A stretch of DNA of 64,000 nucleotides from G963674665 sp964609625 (lineage in GTDB: Bacteria > Desulfobacterota > Desulfovibrionia > Desulfovibrionales > Desulfovibrionaceae), in assembly GCA_964609625.1 (NCBI GenBank), contig CAZSRS010000009.1:1-64000 (forward strand), in the 5' to 3' direction. The position numbers and the translations under genes were made by a program. The notes under the pieces are model-generated. The model searched no databases. It saw only the letters and a program-made list of their open reading frames with translations, and was not told the DNA's origin. Shown one piece after another: positions 31,156 to 41,009 of this stretch. Within the stretch, counting starts at the first letter, position 1. Each line of letters starts with the position of its first letter.

Positions 31156-34100
31156 TCAGTCCCGCGGCGCCGTTTCCACCGGCAGGGGAGGCGGGCCCTC
31201 TCCGCCCAAGCGTTGCATGGCCTCGCTGATCGCCCTGTGCAGTGTTTCCATTTCAACGGGTTTGGAGACATAGCCATCCATGCCCGCAAGCAGGAATACT
31301 TCCCTGTCTCCACCCATGGCGTAGGCGGTCAGGGCCACGATGGGGATGGAGGCCCAGGGTTTGCCCGAGGTCCTGATCGCCCTGGTGGCTGCCACGCCGT
31401 CCATGACCGGCATTTGCACGTCCATGAGCACCAGGTCGAAGTCCTGCTCTGCAAGCCGGGCCAGGGCCTCCTGGCCGTCGGAGGCAGTGACGACCTCGTA
31501 ACCTGCATTTTCCAGCATCTTCCTGCCGGAGAGCAGGCTGACCTCGTCATCGTCCGCGAAGAGGATCCTGCCGGGTCTCCCCACCGGGGAGCGATCTGCC
31601 TCGCCTGCCTTGGCAGCGATGGCCTCGGTCGACTCAGGCAGTCTGAACGGCAGGGAAAGGTACATGGTGGTTCCGCCCTCTTCTGAGTCACCGATGGTCA
31701 GTTCGCCGCGCATCATGTTCACGAGCTTGCGTACGATGGAAAGGCCCAGTCCGGCTCCCTGAAAACGCCGGGTGTACTCGCCTTCAATCTGGGTGAAGGG
31801 TTCGAAGATTTCCGTGAGCCGGTCATCGGGAATGCCGATGCCGGTGTCGCTCACCGTGAACAGCACCCGCACGCGGTTGGAATCAATCGTGTGCAATGCA
31901 GTGATTTCGATGCGCACGCCCCCTTGTTCCGTGAACTTGAGTGCATTGCCCACGAGATTGAAGAGGATCTGCCGGAGCCGGCTTTCGTCTCCGATCAATA
32001 CAGGGGGTGTCGTGGAGTGCACGATGCACTCCAGGTCCAGGCCCTTTTCCCGTGCTGTCGAGGAAAACAGCTCCAGCAGGGAGCGCTTCTGTTCCTCGAT
32101 CTCGAAGGCGGTTTCCAGGAGCGGAAGCCTGCCTGCCTCGATGCGGGAGAGATCGAGGATGTCCGAGAGCAATCGTGTCAAGCGTTTGGATGATTTGATG
32201 GCATGCTGGATGTACTCCTTCTGCTCCTTGTCAATGGTCGTGGTCTGCAGAAGATGGAGCATGCCCAGGACGCCGTTCATGGGCGTCCGCAGCTCGTGAC
32301 TCATGTTGGCCAGGAATTCGGACTTGGACCGGCTGGCGGACTCGGCGGCTTCCTTGGCTTGCAGGAGCGATTCTTCGGCCCGTTTTTTTTCCGTGATGTC
32401 CGTGAAGATGCAGTGCGAGCGCATGAACCGCCCACTCTTGTCCAACTGCACGCGGCCGTTGAAGCTGACGTGGATGGCCGTACCGTCCTTGCGCAGCATC
32501 TGGAATTCCACCCCGTCGATGAAGCAGGCCTGCTTGAACATGGGGAAATTGCGGTCGAAGTGCTCGCGAAAGCTGGGCGTCAGAAAGTCCCCGAACCAGT
32601 GACCGACAACTTCTTCTGTTGTGTAGCCCAGGGTCTCCAGCCAGCGTTTGTTGACGGTCAGGAAATATCCTTGCTCGTCCAACGACTGATAGGGCAGGGG
32701 GGCGTTGTCAAAGAGCAGGCGGAACCGCTCCTCGCTCTCTCGCAGGGCCTCCTCGACCATTTTGCGTTCGGTGATGTCGGTATGCGTCCCGCACATGCGC
32801 AGGGGGCGTCCGTCAGCACCCCGTTTCATTACCCGGGCCTGGTCGAGTATCCAGCGATCTTTTCCGTCCTTGGTAAGCATCCGGTACTCGCACCTGTAGG
32901 TGGGAGTGCGGCCGTCGAGATGCTCCTTGATGGCCTGCCACGCTGCCGCGCGGTCATCGGGATGCAGAAAATCCTCCCATTGCTTGACCGTGAACTCCAC
33001 TTCATCCAGGGAATAACCGAGCATCGCGGCCCAACGCTCGTTTCGGTGGACGGTGTTCCTCTCGATATTCCAATCCCAGAAGCCAAGTTCGCTGCCTTCC
33101 AGCACCAGCGCGAGTTGCTCCTCACGCTCCCGCAGTGCCTCCTCGGTCTTCTTGCGTTCGGTGATGTCAAAGGCCAGCCCTCCCACGCCCCTGTTGCCGT
33201 TCGCAAGCTCCAACTGGAATTTGACATCGTAGAGCCACAGCACCTCGTTCCCGATATGCAGGAAGTATTCGATCTCGACGCGCTCGGTGTGTCCTTCCAG
33301 AACCTTGACGTCGGCTTGCTCCAAGGCATCGGCGGTTTCCTTGTCGAATATCTGTCTGGCCGAGCGGCCGTCGCTCGCTGCGGAAATCATTTTGGCCAGC
33401 TCGGTCACCCTCTTGTTCTGGTAGACATGTGCGAGGGTTCTGTCCTTGATGTAGGCGTAGACCGGGGTTTCGTTCATGAAGGCCTGGAAACGTTCCTCGC
33501 TCTCGCGGAGTTTACTCGTGCGCTCGGCCACCAGCAATTCCAGGACCGAGCGGCGGTGAAAGACCATGCCCAGCAGGACTGCGAGCATCGACGTCAATCC
33601 CGCTCCGGTCAGGGCCGCGAACCAGGCAGCCCTGGCCGGGTAGATGTGGAAGAAGGTCGGGCCAGCGTGGGCGTTCACGACAAAGACTTTGCCAAAGGCG
33701 AAGATGGGGCGCTTCAGGGTGAATGCGGCATCCAGTGGCTGGTCGGCACTGCACGAGGAGGCGAGGGTTTCGATTTCGCCGTCATGGCGGAGGAATGCGA
33801 TATCCATGTGCATGGCCGAGGTGTCGAGACCCGCGGCGTACTCCAGCAATTTGCTCATCCGCAACACCGCCAGGGCGAAGCCCCGCAGCAGACTTGGATC
33901 TTCATCGTCGAAGACAGGGCGGAACACCACTAGACCCTTGTTTTCGGACGACTCGAGCACCAGCGCGACAGGGTCGGAGGCCGTGGCCAAGCCGGTGCGT
34001 CGCGCCTCCTCCATGGCCCCGCGACGCAACGGCTCGGAGCCGAGGTCAAAGCCCAGGGCGTAGTCATTGACCTCCAAGGGGGCTGCCTGGAAGACCGGAT

Positions 34101-35193
34101 AATACACGTCGCGCGTAGCGGCAGGGATTTTCTGGCCCTGGGCGTCCTCTTGCCAGATTTCGAACCCCGTCAGCCCCGCAGCGCGTGCTTCCTCCTCGAA
34201 GCGGAGTCTGTCCGCGGCGGACACTGCCGGCACCCACACCCAGGCCTGGACAGCAGGATTCTGCGTGAGATAGCCGGTGAAGTGCTTGAATTCCCGGTGG
34301 TCGACATACTCACTGCCCGCGAAAAAACGCGCCAGCCCCTCCAGTTCAACGGCCCGGATATCCTGCAACACATCCGCAATGGCCAGGGTCCGACTCGCCG
34401 CCAGCCGTGCGAACATATCCTGGCGGTTATGTCGTTCCTGCTGGTGGACGATCCAGACGGCAAAGGTGGTCAGGGCCAAGCCGACAACCACCACCAACGC
34501 CGGTTCGATACCATGCATCCACACCGGTGCGTGGCCGGCAAGCCGGGCGCGTTTGTCGAACAGCGTCATCGCCGCGAAAAGGGGCGCGAGCAGCGCAAGG
34601 GTCAGCAGCATGGAGGGCATGGCGGCACGGACGAGATGCCGGTTCCAGTTTTGGGCGTCGACATCCATCCCGAGCACGGCGATCACGGTATTCGTTTTCA
34701 GGTCAAGTATCGGCGCCAGGGCCGTCATGGAGGTCCCCCGCCGGTTGACGTAAGGTCCGGCGGTTTCTGCAAGTCCGGATCGAAAAACGCGCTGGACCGG
34801 CTCAGGAAGCTCCGTATATTCCTGGTCGGGGTGCGCGTCGTAGCCCGAGCCGGTGGGATCGCTGTCCACGAAGGAAAACAATCGCCCCTGTGTCGTACGG
34901 CCGATGAGCTGGATCTTTCGGAAGCTGTCTCGGCTCTGTCCAACCGTGATGCACTGCGCCTTGAGCCGGAGGTAGTCGGGATTGTCCAGGTCGGCGTTGC
35001 TGCCGGACAGTTGTGTAATGCGATCGGCGTGGATGGTTTCAGTCAGCAGCTTGGCCTGCTGGCATAGGGTATCGCGCATGGCGCGATCGGCACCTTGGGC
35101 CATCCACCAGGAGAGCGATGCCCCCCCGGCGAGGATCGCGAGAGTCAGGAACACCCACCAGCGGTGACGTGTCGGGAAAGACTGTCCGCTCAT
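31156..35193 (-). CDS. Hybrid sensor histidine kinase (CHASE, three PAS, HisKA, HATPase, receiver)
   Basis: A 1345-residue membrane sensor. In order: an N-terminal membrane helix and an extracytoplasmic Cache-like region (to about 185), two more helices, a CHASE domain (about 255-470) and a further helix (about 525-545). Then come three PAS/PAC units (about 560-940, each ending in DITERK or DITEKK), HisKA with the phospho-accepting H966 (ANMSHELRTPMNG), HATPase with N/G boxes (NLVGNALKF, DTGIGI, GAGLGLSI), and a receiver with D1258 (LVLMDVQMPVMDG). The ligand is unknown. No separate output regulator lies adjacent; the neighbouring hcpR gene is on the same strand. Confidence 0.93.
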   Translation of the reverse strand: MSGQSFPTRHRWWVFLTLAILAGGASLSWWMAQGADRAMRDTLCQQAKLLTETIHADRITQLSGSNADLDNPDYLRLKAQCITVGQSRDSFRKIQLIGRTTQGRLFSFVDSDPTGSGYDAHPDQEYTELPEPVQRVFRSGLAETAGPYVNRRGTSMTALAPILDLKTNTVIAVLGMDVDAQNWNRHLVRAAMPSMLLTLALLAPLFAAMTLFDKRARLAGHAPVWMHGIEPALVVVVGLALTTFAVWIVHQQERHNRQDMFARLAASRTLAIADVLQDIRAVELEGLARFFAGSEYVDHREFKHFTGYLTQNPAVQAWVWVPAVSAADRLRFEEEARAAGLTGFEIWQEDAQGQKIPAATRDVYYPVFQAAPLEVNDYALGFDLGSEPLRRGAMEEARRTGLATASDPVALVLESSENKGLVVFRPVFDDEDPSLLRGFALAVLRMSKLLEYAAGLDTSAMHMDIAFLRHDGEIETLASSCSADQPLDAAFTLKRPIFAFGKVFVVNAHAGPTFFHIYPARAAWFAALTGAGLTSMLAVLLGMVFHRRSVLELLVAERTSKLRESEERFQAFMNETPVYAYIKDRTLAHVYQNKRVTELAKMISAASDGRSARQIFDKETADALEQADVKVLEGHTERVEIEYFLHIGNEVLWLYDVKFQLELANGNRGVGGLAFDITERKKTEEALREREEQLALVLEGSELGFWDWNIERNTVHRNERWAAMLGYSLDEVEFTVKQWEDFLHPDDRAAAWQAIKEHLDGRTPTYRCEYRMLTKDGKDRWILDQARVMKRGADGRPLRMCGTHTDITERKMVEEALRESEERFRLLFDNAPLPYQSLDEQGYFLTVNKRWLETLGYTTEEVVGHWFGDFLTPSFREHFDRNFPMFKQACFIDGVEFQMLRKDGTAIHVSFNGRVQLDKSGRFMRSHCIFTDITEKKRAEESLLQAKEAAESASRSKSEFLANMSHELRTPMNGVLGMLHLLQTTTIDKEQKEYIQHAIKSSKRLTRLLSDILDLSRIEAGRLPLLETAFEIEEQKRSLLELFSSTAREKGLDLECIVHSTTPPVLIGDESRLRQILFNLVGNALKFTEQGGVRIEITALHTIDSNRVRVLFTVSDTGIGIPDDRLTEIFEPFTQIEGEYTRRFQGAGLGLSIVRKLVNMMRGELTIGDSEEGGTTMYLSLPFRLPESTEAIAAKAGEADRSPVGRPGRILFADDDEVSLLSGRKMLENAGYEVVTASDGQEALARLAEQDFDLVLMDVQMPVMDGVAATRAIRTSGKPWASIPIVALTAYAMGGDREVFLLAGMDGYVSKPVEMETLHRAISEAMQRLGGEGPPPLPVETAPRD

Positions 35194-35532
35194 GGTCGGT
35201 CCCGCTTCAATATGGAGGTGCCGGCCAGATCAAACCCAGCGTTGTTTGAAATGCGACACATCTCTGGTCCGAACGCGGTATCGATCCGACTGCTCACTGC
35301 CTTCTGCCCACCAATGCCCGATGCGAGCATATACTTCCCCCCCCGTGTCATGGGATTATATATCAATCCTATTATGGGTGAATATGCTGAAAACAGCAAC
35401 AAGTGCAAGGAGGCTCCCTGTTGAACGGAAGACGGGCGTTGCATCGCCTGGTGCGCGGGGGTGGTGAGCATCTCTCGTGCCGTCTTGAGTGGCGTTGCGC
35501 CACGATCGATACCACAGGAGGAACGGCATGCT
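35194..35532 (-). other. 339-base spacer between the sensor kinase and hcpR
   Basis: No gene is supported here. A minus-strand TATAAT lies at 35360-35355 and may serve the sensor-kinase gene, but its -35 is poor. A GGATT/AATCC mini-hairpin (35352-35368) overlaps it. Nothing else stands out. Confidence 0.3.
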
Positions 35533-36210
35533 TCAGAACTTCTCTCCCAGAGCCACGCGCTCCAGGGCAGCAAGGTCCAGGATGTGCAGTTCGTTGCCTT
35601 CGACCCCGAGGATGCCGGCGCTGTCCAGCTTCTTGAGCACCCTGGAGAAGGTCTCGGGGATGGTGCCCAGCAGGGCCGCCAACTGCCCCTTGGGCAGGTC
35701 CAGGCGCACCTTGTCCCCCCCCTGGGAGGCGCGCAGCAGCAGCACATGGGCGGCCAGACGCGCCGGCACCTCCTTGAGGCTCAGCTCCTCGATCTTGGCC
35801 ACGAAGGCCCGCAGTCGCAAAGAGAGCAGGGCCAGCATGTCCAGGGCCACGTCCGGGTCCGAGCGGATCAGGGACAGCAGCGCGGACTTGGGCACGTAGA
35901 GGATATCGCTGGGTTCCAGTGCCTGGGCATTGGCGGGCAGCGAGATCCCCTTGAACACCGCCACCTCGGCAAAGGCCTCACCCGGCCCGAATACATGCAA
36001 GATCTGCTCCTTGCCCGAGAGCGAGGTCTTGTAGATGCGCACCAGGCCCGAGGCCACGGCATACAACCCTCCCGCCTCCCCGCCTTCACTGAAGATGGTT
36101 TCGCCCCGTTCGTAGCGCCGGATAACGGAGATGGCCGCCAACTGGTCTACGTGCGCCGGCTCCAGGCCGGAGAGCATGTTCACCTGTTCCACTGCTTCGC
36201 GTATGTCCAT
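35533..36210 (-). CDS. hcpR: HcpR-type Crp/Fnr-family regulator of nitrosative-stress genes
   Basis: A 225-residue Crp/Fnr regulator. The N-terminal cNMP-like beta-roll (RYERGETIFSEGG, GLYAVASGLVRIYK, VFGPGEAFAEVAVF) lacks the Fnr Fe-S cysteines. The C-terminal winged helix has PKGQLAALLGTIPETFSRVLKKL as recognition helix. It is divergent from hcp across 272 bases that contain an HcpR-type operator. HcpR activates hcp in Desulfovibrio and senses NO through haem. GGGAG precedes the ATG. Confidence 0.88.
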   Translation of the reverse strand: MDIREAVEQVNMLSGLEPAHVDQLAAISVIRRYERGETIFSEGGEAGGLYAVASGLVRIYKTSLSGKEQILHVFGPGEAFAEVAVFKGISLPANAQALEPSDILYVPKSALLSLIRSDPDVALDMLALLSLRLRAFVAKIEELSLKEVPARLAAHVLLLRASQGGDKVRLDLPKGQLAALLGTIPETFSRVLKKLDSAGILGVEGNELHILDLAALERVALGEKF

Positions 36211-36386
36211 GCATTCTCCCTAGGACGTTTTCATCGTTACAGGTTGTCCCTGAAGGTGCTTTTCCGCTATACCGACGGCTAAGCAGTATTTTAAAGTGGG
36301 TTGTGTTTCGTGCTCCATCACAGACATAGGGGCCTTAACACGCGGAAATGGCACGATTTTAAAATTAAGCGCGAAATACTGCCGCT

Positions 36387-36402
36387 TTTGACTCAGGTCA
36401 AA
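36387..36402. promoter_or_regulatory. HcpR-type operator upstream of hcp
   Basis: TTTGACTCAGGTCAAA has perfect 6-bp arms around a 4-base centre and matches the TTGAC-N4-GTCAA consensus known for HcpR in Desulfovibrio. Its centre is 88 bases upstream of the hcp ATG, consistent with class II activation at -41.5. Confidence 0.85.
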
Positions 36403-36482
36403 CGCTTTTTCCTCCACGTAATGCACAACGCTGTGCAACGGCAATACGAAATCCCGACAACCCTCGAGATAAGGAGACGAAC

Positions 36483-38120
36483 ATGTTTTGCTATCAGTGT
36501 GAACAGACCGCCAAAGGCGTGGGCTGCACCGTCAAGGGCGTGTGCGGCAAGTCCCCGGAAACAGCCGCCCTGCAGGATCTGCTCATCCACGCCCTCAAGG
36601 GGCTTTCCCAGGTCGCCCTGGCGGCTGACGCCCTGGGCATCCGCGACGAATCCATTGACCGATTCACGGCCGAGGCGACCTTCGCCACGCTGACCAACGT
36701 GAGCTTCGACCCCGAGCGCATCGCCGGCCAGGTGCGCGAGTGCGTGGTTCTGCGCAAGGAGCTGGCCGGCAAGGTCAAGGCATCCGGGGGCGCGGTACCC
36801 ACGGGCGACGCCGCGGACTTCGAGCCCAAGGCCACCCTGGAGGGCATGATCGCCCAGGGTGAGACCCTGTCCATCGAGAACGACCCCGAGCCCGATCCGG
36901 ACATCAAGTCCTTGAAGCAGACCCTGATCTACGGCATCAAGGGCGTGGCCGCCTACGCCGACCATGCCCGCATCCTCGGCCAGCAGGATCCCGAGGTCTT
37001 CCGCTTCCTGCACAAGGGGTTGGCCGCGACCCTGCGAACCGACCTGAGTCTGCAGGACGCCCTGGACCTGGTCATGGAGTGCGGTCGTGTCAACCTCAGG
37101 GCCATGGAATTGCTGGACGCCGCCAACACCGGCACATACGGACATCCCGTGCCCACCGAGGTACCCCTGGGTGTGAAACAGGGCAAGGCCATCCTGGTTT
37201 CCGGGCACGACCTGCGCGACCTGGAGTTGTTGCTGGAGCAGACCAAGGGCAAGGGCATCCACATCTACACCCACGGCGAGATGCTGCCCACCCACGGCTA
37301 CCCCAAGCTCAAGGCATACGACCATTTCTTCGGCCACTACGGCACTGCCTGGCAGAACCAGCTCAAGGAGTTCGCCGCGTTTCCAGGCGCCATTCTCATG
37401 ACCACCAATTGCATCCAGAAGCCCGGCCCGGCCTATCAGGACAACATCTTCACCACGGGCCTGGTCAGCTGGCCCGGCGTGCGGCACATCGCCGAGGTCG
37501 CCGGCACCAAGGACTTCACCCCGGTCATCGACAAGGCCCTGGCCATGCCCGGCTTTGCCAAGGACCAGGACAAGGGCTCCGTGCTCGTGGGCTTTGCCCG
37601 CAACACGGTCCTGGGCGTGGCCGACAAGGTCATCGAGGCCGTCAAGTCCGGTGCGGTGAAGCACTTTTTCCTGGTGGCCGGTTGCGACGGCGCCAAGCCC
37701 GGCCGCAACTACTACACCGAGTTCGTGGAGCAGGTGCCCCAGGATTGCCTGGTCCTTACACTGGCCTGCGGCAAGTTCCGTTTCTTCGACAAGAAGCTCG
37801 GCGACATCGGCGGCATCCCCCGCCTGCTCGACGTGGGGCAGTGCAACGACGCCTACTCCGCCATCCAGATCGCCCTGGCCCTGAGCAAGGCCTTTGACTG
37901 CGGCGTCAACGACCTGCCCCTGTCCATGGTGCTCTCCTGGTACGAGCAGAAGGCCGTGGCCATCCTGCTGACCCTGTTGGCCCTGGGGGTGAGGAACATC
38001 CGGCTCGGACCCTCCCTGCCGGCCTTCCTCACGCCCAACGTGCTCAACCACCTCGTGGAGAACTTCGACATCAAGCCCATCACCACGCCCCAGGACGACC
38101 TCAAGGCCATCCTGGGCTAG
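36483..38120 (+). CDS. hcp: Hybrid cluster protein (hydroxylamine/NO reductase)
   Basis: A 545-residue Fe-S enzyme. The N-terminal cysteines C3, C6, C15 and C21 (MFCYQCEQTAKGVGCTVKGVCGK region) ligate the cubane cluster in the class I pattern. The remainder has the hybrid-cluster ligand regions (VSGHDLRDLELLLEQT, THGEMLPTHGYP, NCIQKP, GCDGAKPGRNYYTEF). It reduces hydroxylamine in vitro and NO to N2O in vivo with its reductase. It shares a transcript with a Fe-S protein downstream and is under the HcpR site upstream. Confidence 0.97.
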   Translation: MFCYQCEQTAKGVGCTVKGVCGKSPETAALQDLLIHALKGLSQVALAADALGIRDESIDRFTAEATFATLTNVSFDPERIAGQVRECVVLRKELAGKVKASGGAVPTGDAADFEPKATLEGMIAQGETLSIENDPEPDPDIKSLKQTLIYGIKGVAAYADHARILGQQDPEVFRFLHKGLAATLRTDLSLQDALDLVMECGRVNLRAMELLDAANTGTYGHPVPTEVPLGVKQGKAILVSGHDLRDLELLLEQTKGKGIHIYTHGEMLPTHGYPKLKAYDHFFGHYGTAWQNQLKEFAAFPGAILMTTNCIQKPGPAYQDNIFTTGLVSWPGVRHIAEVAGTKDFTPVIDKALAMPGFAKDQDKGSVLVGFARNTVLGVADKVIEAVKSGAVKHFFLVAGCDGAKPGRNYYTEFVEQVPQDCLVLTLACGKFRFFDKKLGDIGGIPRLLDVGQCNDAYSAIQIALALSKAFDCGVNDLPLSMVLSWYEQKAVAILLTLLALGVRNIRLGPSLPAFLTPNVLNHLVENFDIKPITTPQDDLKAILG

Positions 38121-38128
38121 GAATACTT

Positions 38129-38152
38129 GCGGGGCGCCGGCAGGCGCCCCGC
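38129..38152 (+). other. Perfect intercistronic hairpin between hcp and its ferredoxin gene
   Basis: GCGGGGCGCC-GGCA-GGCGCCCCGC forms a perfect 10-bp stem nine bases after the hcp stop, without a T-run. It may lower expression of the downstream gene or stabilise the hcp transcript's 3' end. Confidence 0.55.
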
Positions 38153-38211
38153 TCAATGCAGCAGAGACAATCAATTTCATGCTGAAATAATCTGAAAATG
38201 AGGATAAAACC

Positions 38212-39000
38212 ATGCCTTTGCGGAAAATCATAGAAATCGACGAGGACCTGTGCAACGGCTGTGGTGCCTGCGTGCCTGGGTGCGAAGAGGGCGCCCTGCG
38301 GATCGTGGACGGCAAGGCCAGACTGGTTTCCGAAATCTACTGCGACGGCCTGGGGGCCTGCCTTGGGGAGTGCCCCACTGGCGCGCTCAAGCTGGTGGAG
38401 CGCGAGGCTGAAGATTTCGACCCCGCGGCCGTGGAAGCCATGCTCGCGGCCAAGGGCAAGCCCGCGCAACACGCCCCTAAGACCATCCCCTGCGGTTGCT
38501 CCTCCACGGTGGTGGAGCAGTTCGCGCTTCCGCGCTCCCCGTGCCAACAGGCCAATAGGCCCCGCGCTCAGGCCTCCGCGGGCAGCGCACTCGGTCACTG
38601 GCCCGTGAAGATCCGGTTGGTGCCCGAGGACGCTCCATTCCTCAAGGGGGCGGACATCCTGTTACTGGCGGATTGCGCGGCCATCGCCAGCCCGGAGTTG
38701 CACGAGCGATTCCTGGCGGGGCGGGTCATTCTCTCGGGCTGTCCCAAGTTCGATGAGATGGACGCCTATCTTGAGAAGCTTTCCCGCGTCTTCACTCGGA
38801 ACAGACCCGCGTCGGTGACGGTGCTGGAGATGGAAGTGCCCTGCTGCCACGGCCTGCACAGGTTGGCCGCGGCTGCACTGCAACGGGCGGAGCGGGCCGG
38901 CTCCGGACCCATTCCCCTGGTCAGGGTCGTGCTCGGCCGCGGTGGCAACGTTCTCGGCGAGGAGATCATCGACATGCATCCGAGATTGCAAACCGCTTGA
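38212..39000 (+). CDS. 4Fe-4S ferredoxin-domain protein associated with Hcp
   Basis: A 262-residue protein. The first motif CNGCGACVPGCEEGAL is a classic [4Fe-4S] site. The second, CDGLGACLGECPTGAL, has lost the second Cys (Leu in its place), so that cluster may be [3Fe-4S] or absent. The C-terminal 150 residues (LPRSPCQQANRP..., LLADCAAIASPELHERFL, GCPKFDEM, EVPCCHGLHRLAAAAL) resemble those of Hcp-linked ferredoxins in sulfate reducers. It is the probable electron donor to Hcp. Confidence 0.85.
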   Translation: MPLRKIIEIDEDLCNGCGACVPGCEEGALRIVDGKARLVSEIYCDGLGACLGECPTGALKLVEREAEDFDPAAVEAMLAAKGKPAQHAPKTIPCGCSSTVVEQFALPRSPCQQANRPRAQASAGSALGHWPVKIRLVPEDAPFLKGADILLLADCAAIASPELHERFLAGRVILSGCPKFDEMDAYLEKLSRVFTRNRPASVTVLEMEVPCCHGLHRLAAAALQRAERAGSGPIPLVRVVLGRGGNVLGEEIIDMHPRLQTA

Positions 39001-39185
39001 TAGTGAGGGATGGATCATGATATTGTATGATGGTATCCTAATTGTAACTTGACCTTCACCTTGGTCCGGGCCAATGTGTCGCTTCCATTTTTTTGTAGTC
39101 TCATTCAGTGTAACAGACTATCCCGGCACCATGGTGAGTGCCGTATTCACCACCACAAGCCGGGACGTCTCAAAGGAAGGCACGA

Positions 39186-40709
39186 TTGGCCGACAGCGAT
39201 CGGGAACACGTTCTCAGGCTGATGACCCAGAGCGTTCCGGAAGCGTTTCTCGCTTCGGGGCGCAGCCGGGAGGAATTGACAGCCGCTCTGCGCAGGGCGT
39301 CCGCCCTGCGCGACGCCCTGGACAAGATGTCACTCGCGGCAGAGGAATCCGCCGTGCGCGCCTGTCAGACAGCCGCTACGGCCAAGCAGGCCGACGAGTT
39401 CTACCGCAAGGCCATTTTCCTGCTCTACCATTTTGTCACGCCTCCTAACCCCGAGGTCAGACCGCACCTCGAGGCTTTCAGGGAAATGCTCCAGGAGCGT
39501 GTGGGGCACGAGCATCTCGAGATCGCGTTGCACGAGCTGAAGAACCTCTTGGAGCGTACCGCGCCGGAAATCGTGCACCCGGTGGTGGAGTTGGAAGCGC
39601 CCGAGGGCGAACCAACATGCCCCGATACCGACCGTCTGCGTCACGAGGTGCTGGAGCGATCACGGCACATCTATGTCGATCTGCTCGAGGCCCTGCGATT
39701 GGATTTGGACGAGGAGTACACCACCCAGGTGGGCAACCTCTTCGAACGTGTCAGGAATTGCCCGGACATGGAGACCTTGCTCCGTCTGGGGGCGGAAGTG
39801 ACCGGGGTGGTCCGCAGGTTCTCCAGGGAGGTGGTGGACAAACGGCGCGAGGCCCAGGCATTTGCCACGGAAATACTCGTCAACCTGGCCGACCTCAACG
39901 CCTCCCTCAAGGCCACCTTGGCCCAAAACGAGGATCAAGGGCGATCGGACGCGGCCTTCAACGCCTCCCTGGACACACAGCTCGAATCCCTGCACGGCAG
40001 CGTGACCAGTGCCAATGACCTTGGCGCCCTCAAGGAGCGCATCATCGCCGGGCTGCGCACGGTCGGGCAGACCGTGGAACGCAAACGCCGGGAAGACGAG
40101 GTCCGGCTCGGTGAGACGCAACTTCAGCTTGCCACCATCCGCTCCGAATTCGGCAGGCTGGCCAAACGTGTCGCTTCGGTACAACGCGAGAACATCACCC
40201 TGGCGCGCAAGGTCCAGTTGGACCCCCTCACGGGTATCCACAACCGTTACGCCTTCACCCGCCGCCTGGAGTCGGAGCACGCCCGCATCAAGCGCTACAA
40301 CAGCAAGGCCAGCGTAGTCATGGCCGACATCGATCATTTCAAGGTCATCAACGACACCTACGGCCATCTGGTGGGCGACAAGGTGCTCGTGGAGGTGGCC
40401 AGGCGGCTCAAGTCCACCATGCGCGAAAGCGATTTCCTCGCTCGCTACGGCGGCGAGGAGTTCGTGGCCATCCTGCCCGAAACCGGCCTGGAGAACGCGC
40501 TGGCCGCTGCCGAGAAGATGCGCGTCCGCATCGAGAACACGGACTTCATGGTGCGGGGCACGATCCTGGACATCACCATCTCCTGCGGTGTGGCCGAGAT
40601 CCTGGCCGACACCAAGAACGCCTTCCAGGCACTGGACAACGCGGACAAGGCTCTTTACGAGGCCAAGCGCACCGGTCGCAACAAGGTCCGCGGCCAGCAA
40701 CCCACCTGA
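39186..40709 (+). CDS. Diguanylate cyclase with long helical N-terminal region
   Basis: A 507-residue protein that makes c-di-GMP. About 330 residues of mostly helical, coiled-coil-like sequence precede a GGDEF domain with GGEEF at residues 422-426. RESD (the RxxD product-inhibition site) lies five residues before it, so the cyclase is predicted active and feedback-inhibited. No membrane segment is seen. The start is taken as the TTG at 39186, which follows AAAGGAAGG; a GTG at 39138 has no such site. Confidence 0.88.
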   Translation: MADSDREHVLRLMTQSVPEAFLASGRSREELTAALRRASALRDALDKMSLAAEESAVRACQTAATAKQADEFYRKAIFLLYHFVTPPNPEVRPHLEAFREMLQERVGHEHLEIALHELKNLLERTAPEIVHPVVELEAPEGEPTCPDTDRLRHEVLERSRHIYVDLLEALRLDLDEEYTTQVGNLFERVRNCPDMETLLRLGAEVTGVVRRFSREVVDKRREAQAFATEILVNLADLNASLKATLAQNEDQGRSDAAFNASLDTQLESLHGSVTSANDLGALKERIIAGLRTVGQTVERKRREDEVRLGETQLQLATIRSEFGRLAKRVASVQRENITLARKVQLDPLTGIHNRYAFTRRLESEHARIKRYNSKASVVMADIDHFKVINDTYGHLVGDKVLVEVARRLKSTMRESDFLARYGGEEFVAILPETGLENALAAAEKMRVRIENTDFMVRGTILDITISCGVAEILADTKNAFQALDNADKALYEAKRTGRNKVRGQQPT

Positions 40710-41009
40710 AAAAGACACATGGCCGCCTGGAGAGCCGTAGTTACAGGTCCAGCATGTTCTATGGAAGAGTAGGCCTGACTCTGGAACCAGAATGTGATAT
40801 CGTTCGAAGCCGATTGGGATGAACGGTGCTGTCCTCCGGGAGCAGGCCCAGCCAAGGGTCAAGCCGGAGAAGCATGACACGGAGAGGGTAATGGCGTTTT
40901 GAAGCCCCCGGCATCCGAGAGCAACAAAGGCAGCACACGTCTCGAGGCCATGCGAAGTGTTGGTGTGTGGTGTCCTTTCACAACATGGGTATGTTCCAGG
41001 AGGTTCGCG
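40710..41009 (+). other. 300-base spacer without a gene
   Basis: Nothing coding is seen between the diguanylate cyclase and the protease-like gene. A small TCTGG-AA-CCAGA dyad lies at 40780-40791. No terminator or promoter is convincing. Confidence 0.3.

Noticed and set aside
36393..38315. 640-residue minus-strand frame opposite hcp
   Set aside because: Antisense of a clearly recognised hcp gene; no family motif.
39096..39120. TAGTCT...AGACTA inverted repeat upstream of the diguanylate cyclase gene
   Set aside because: Only 6-bp arms with 13-base spacing and no promoter context; likely chance.
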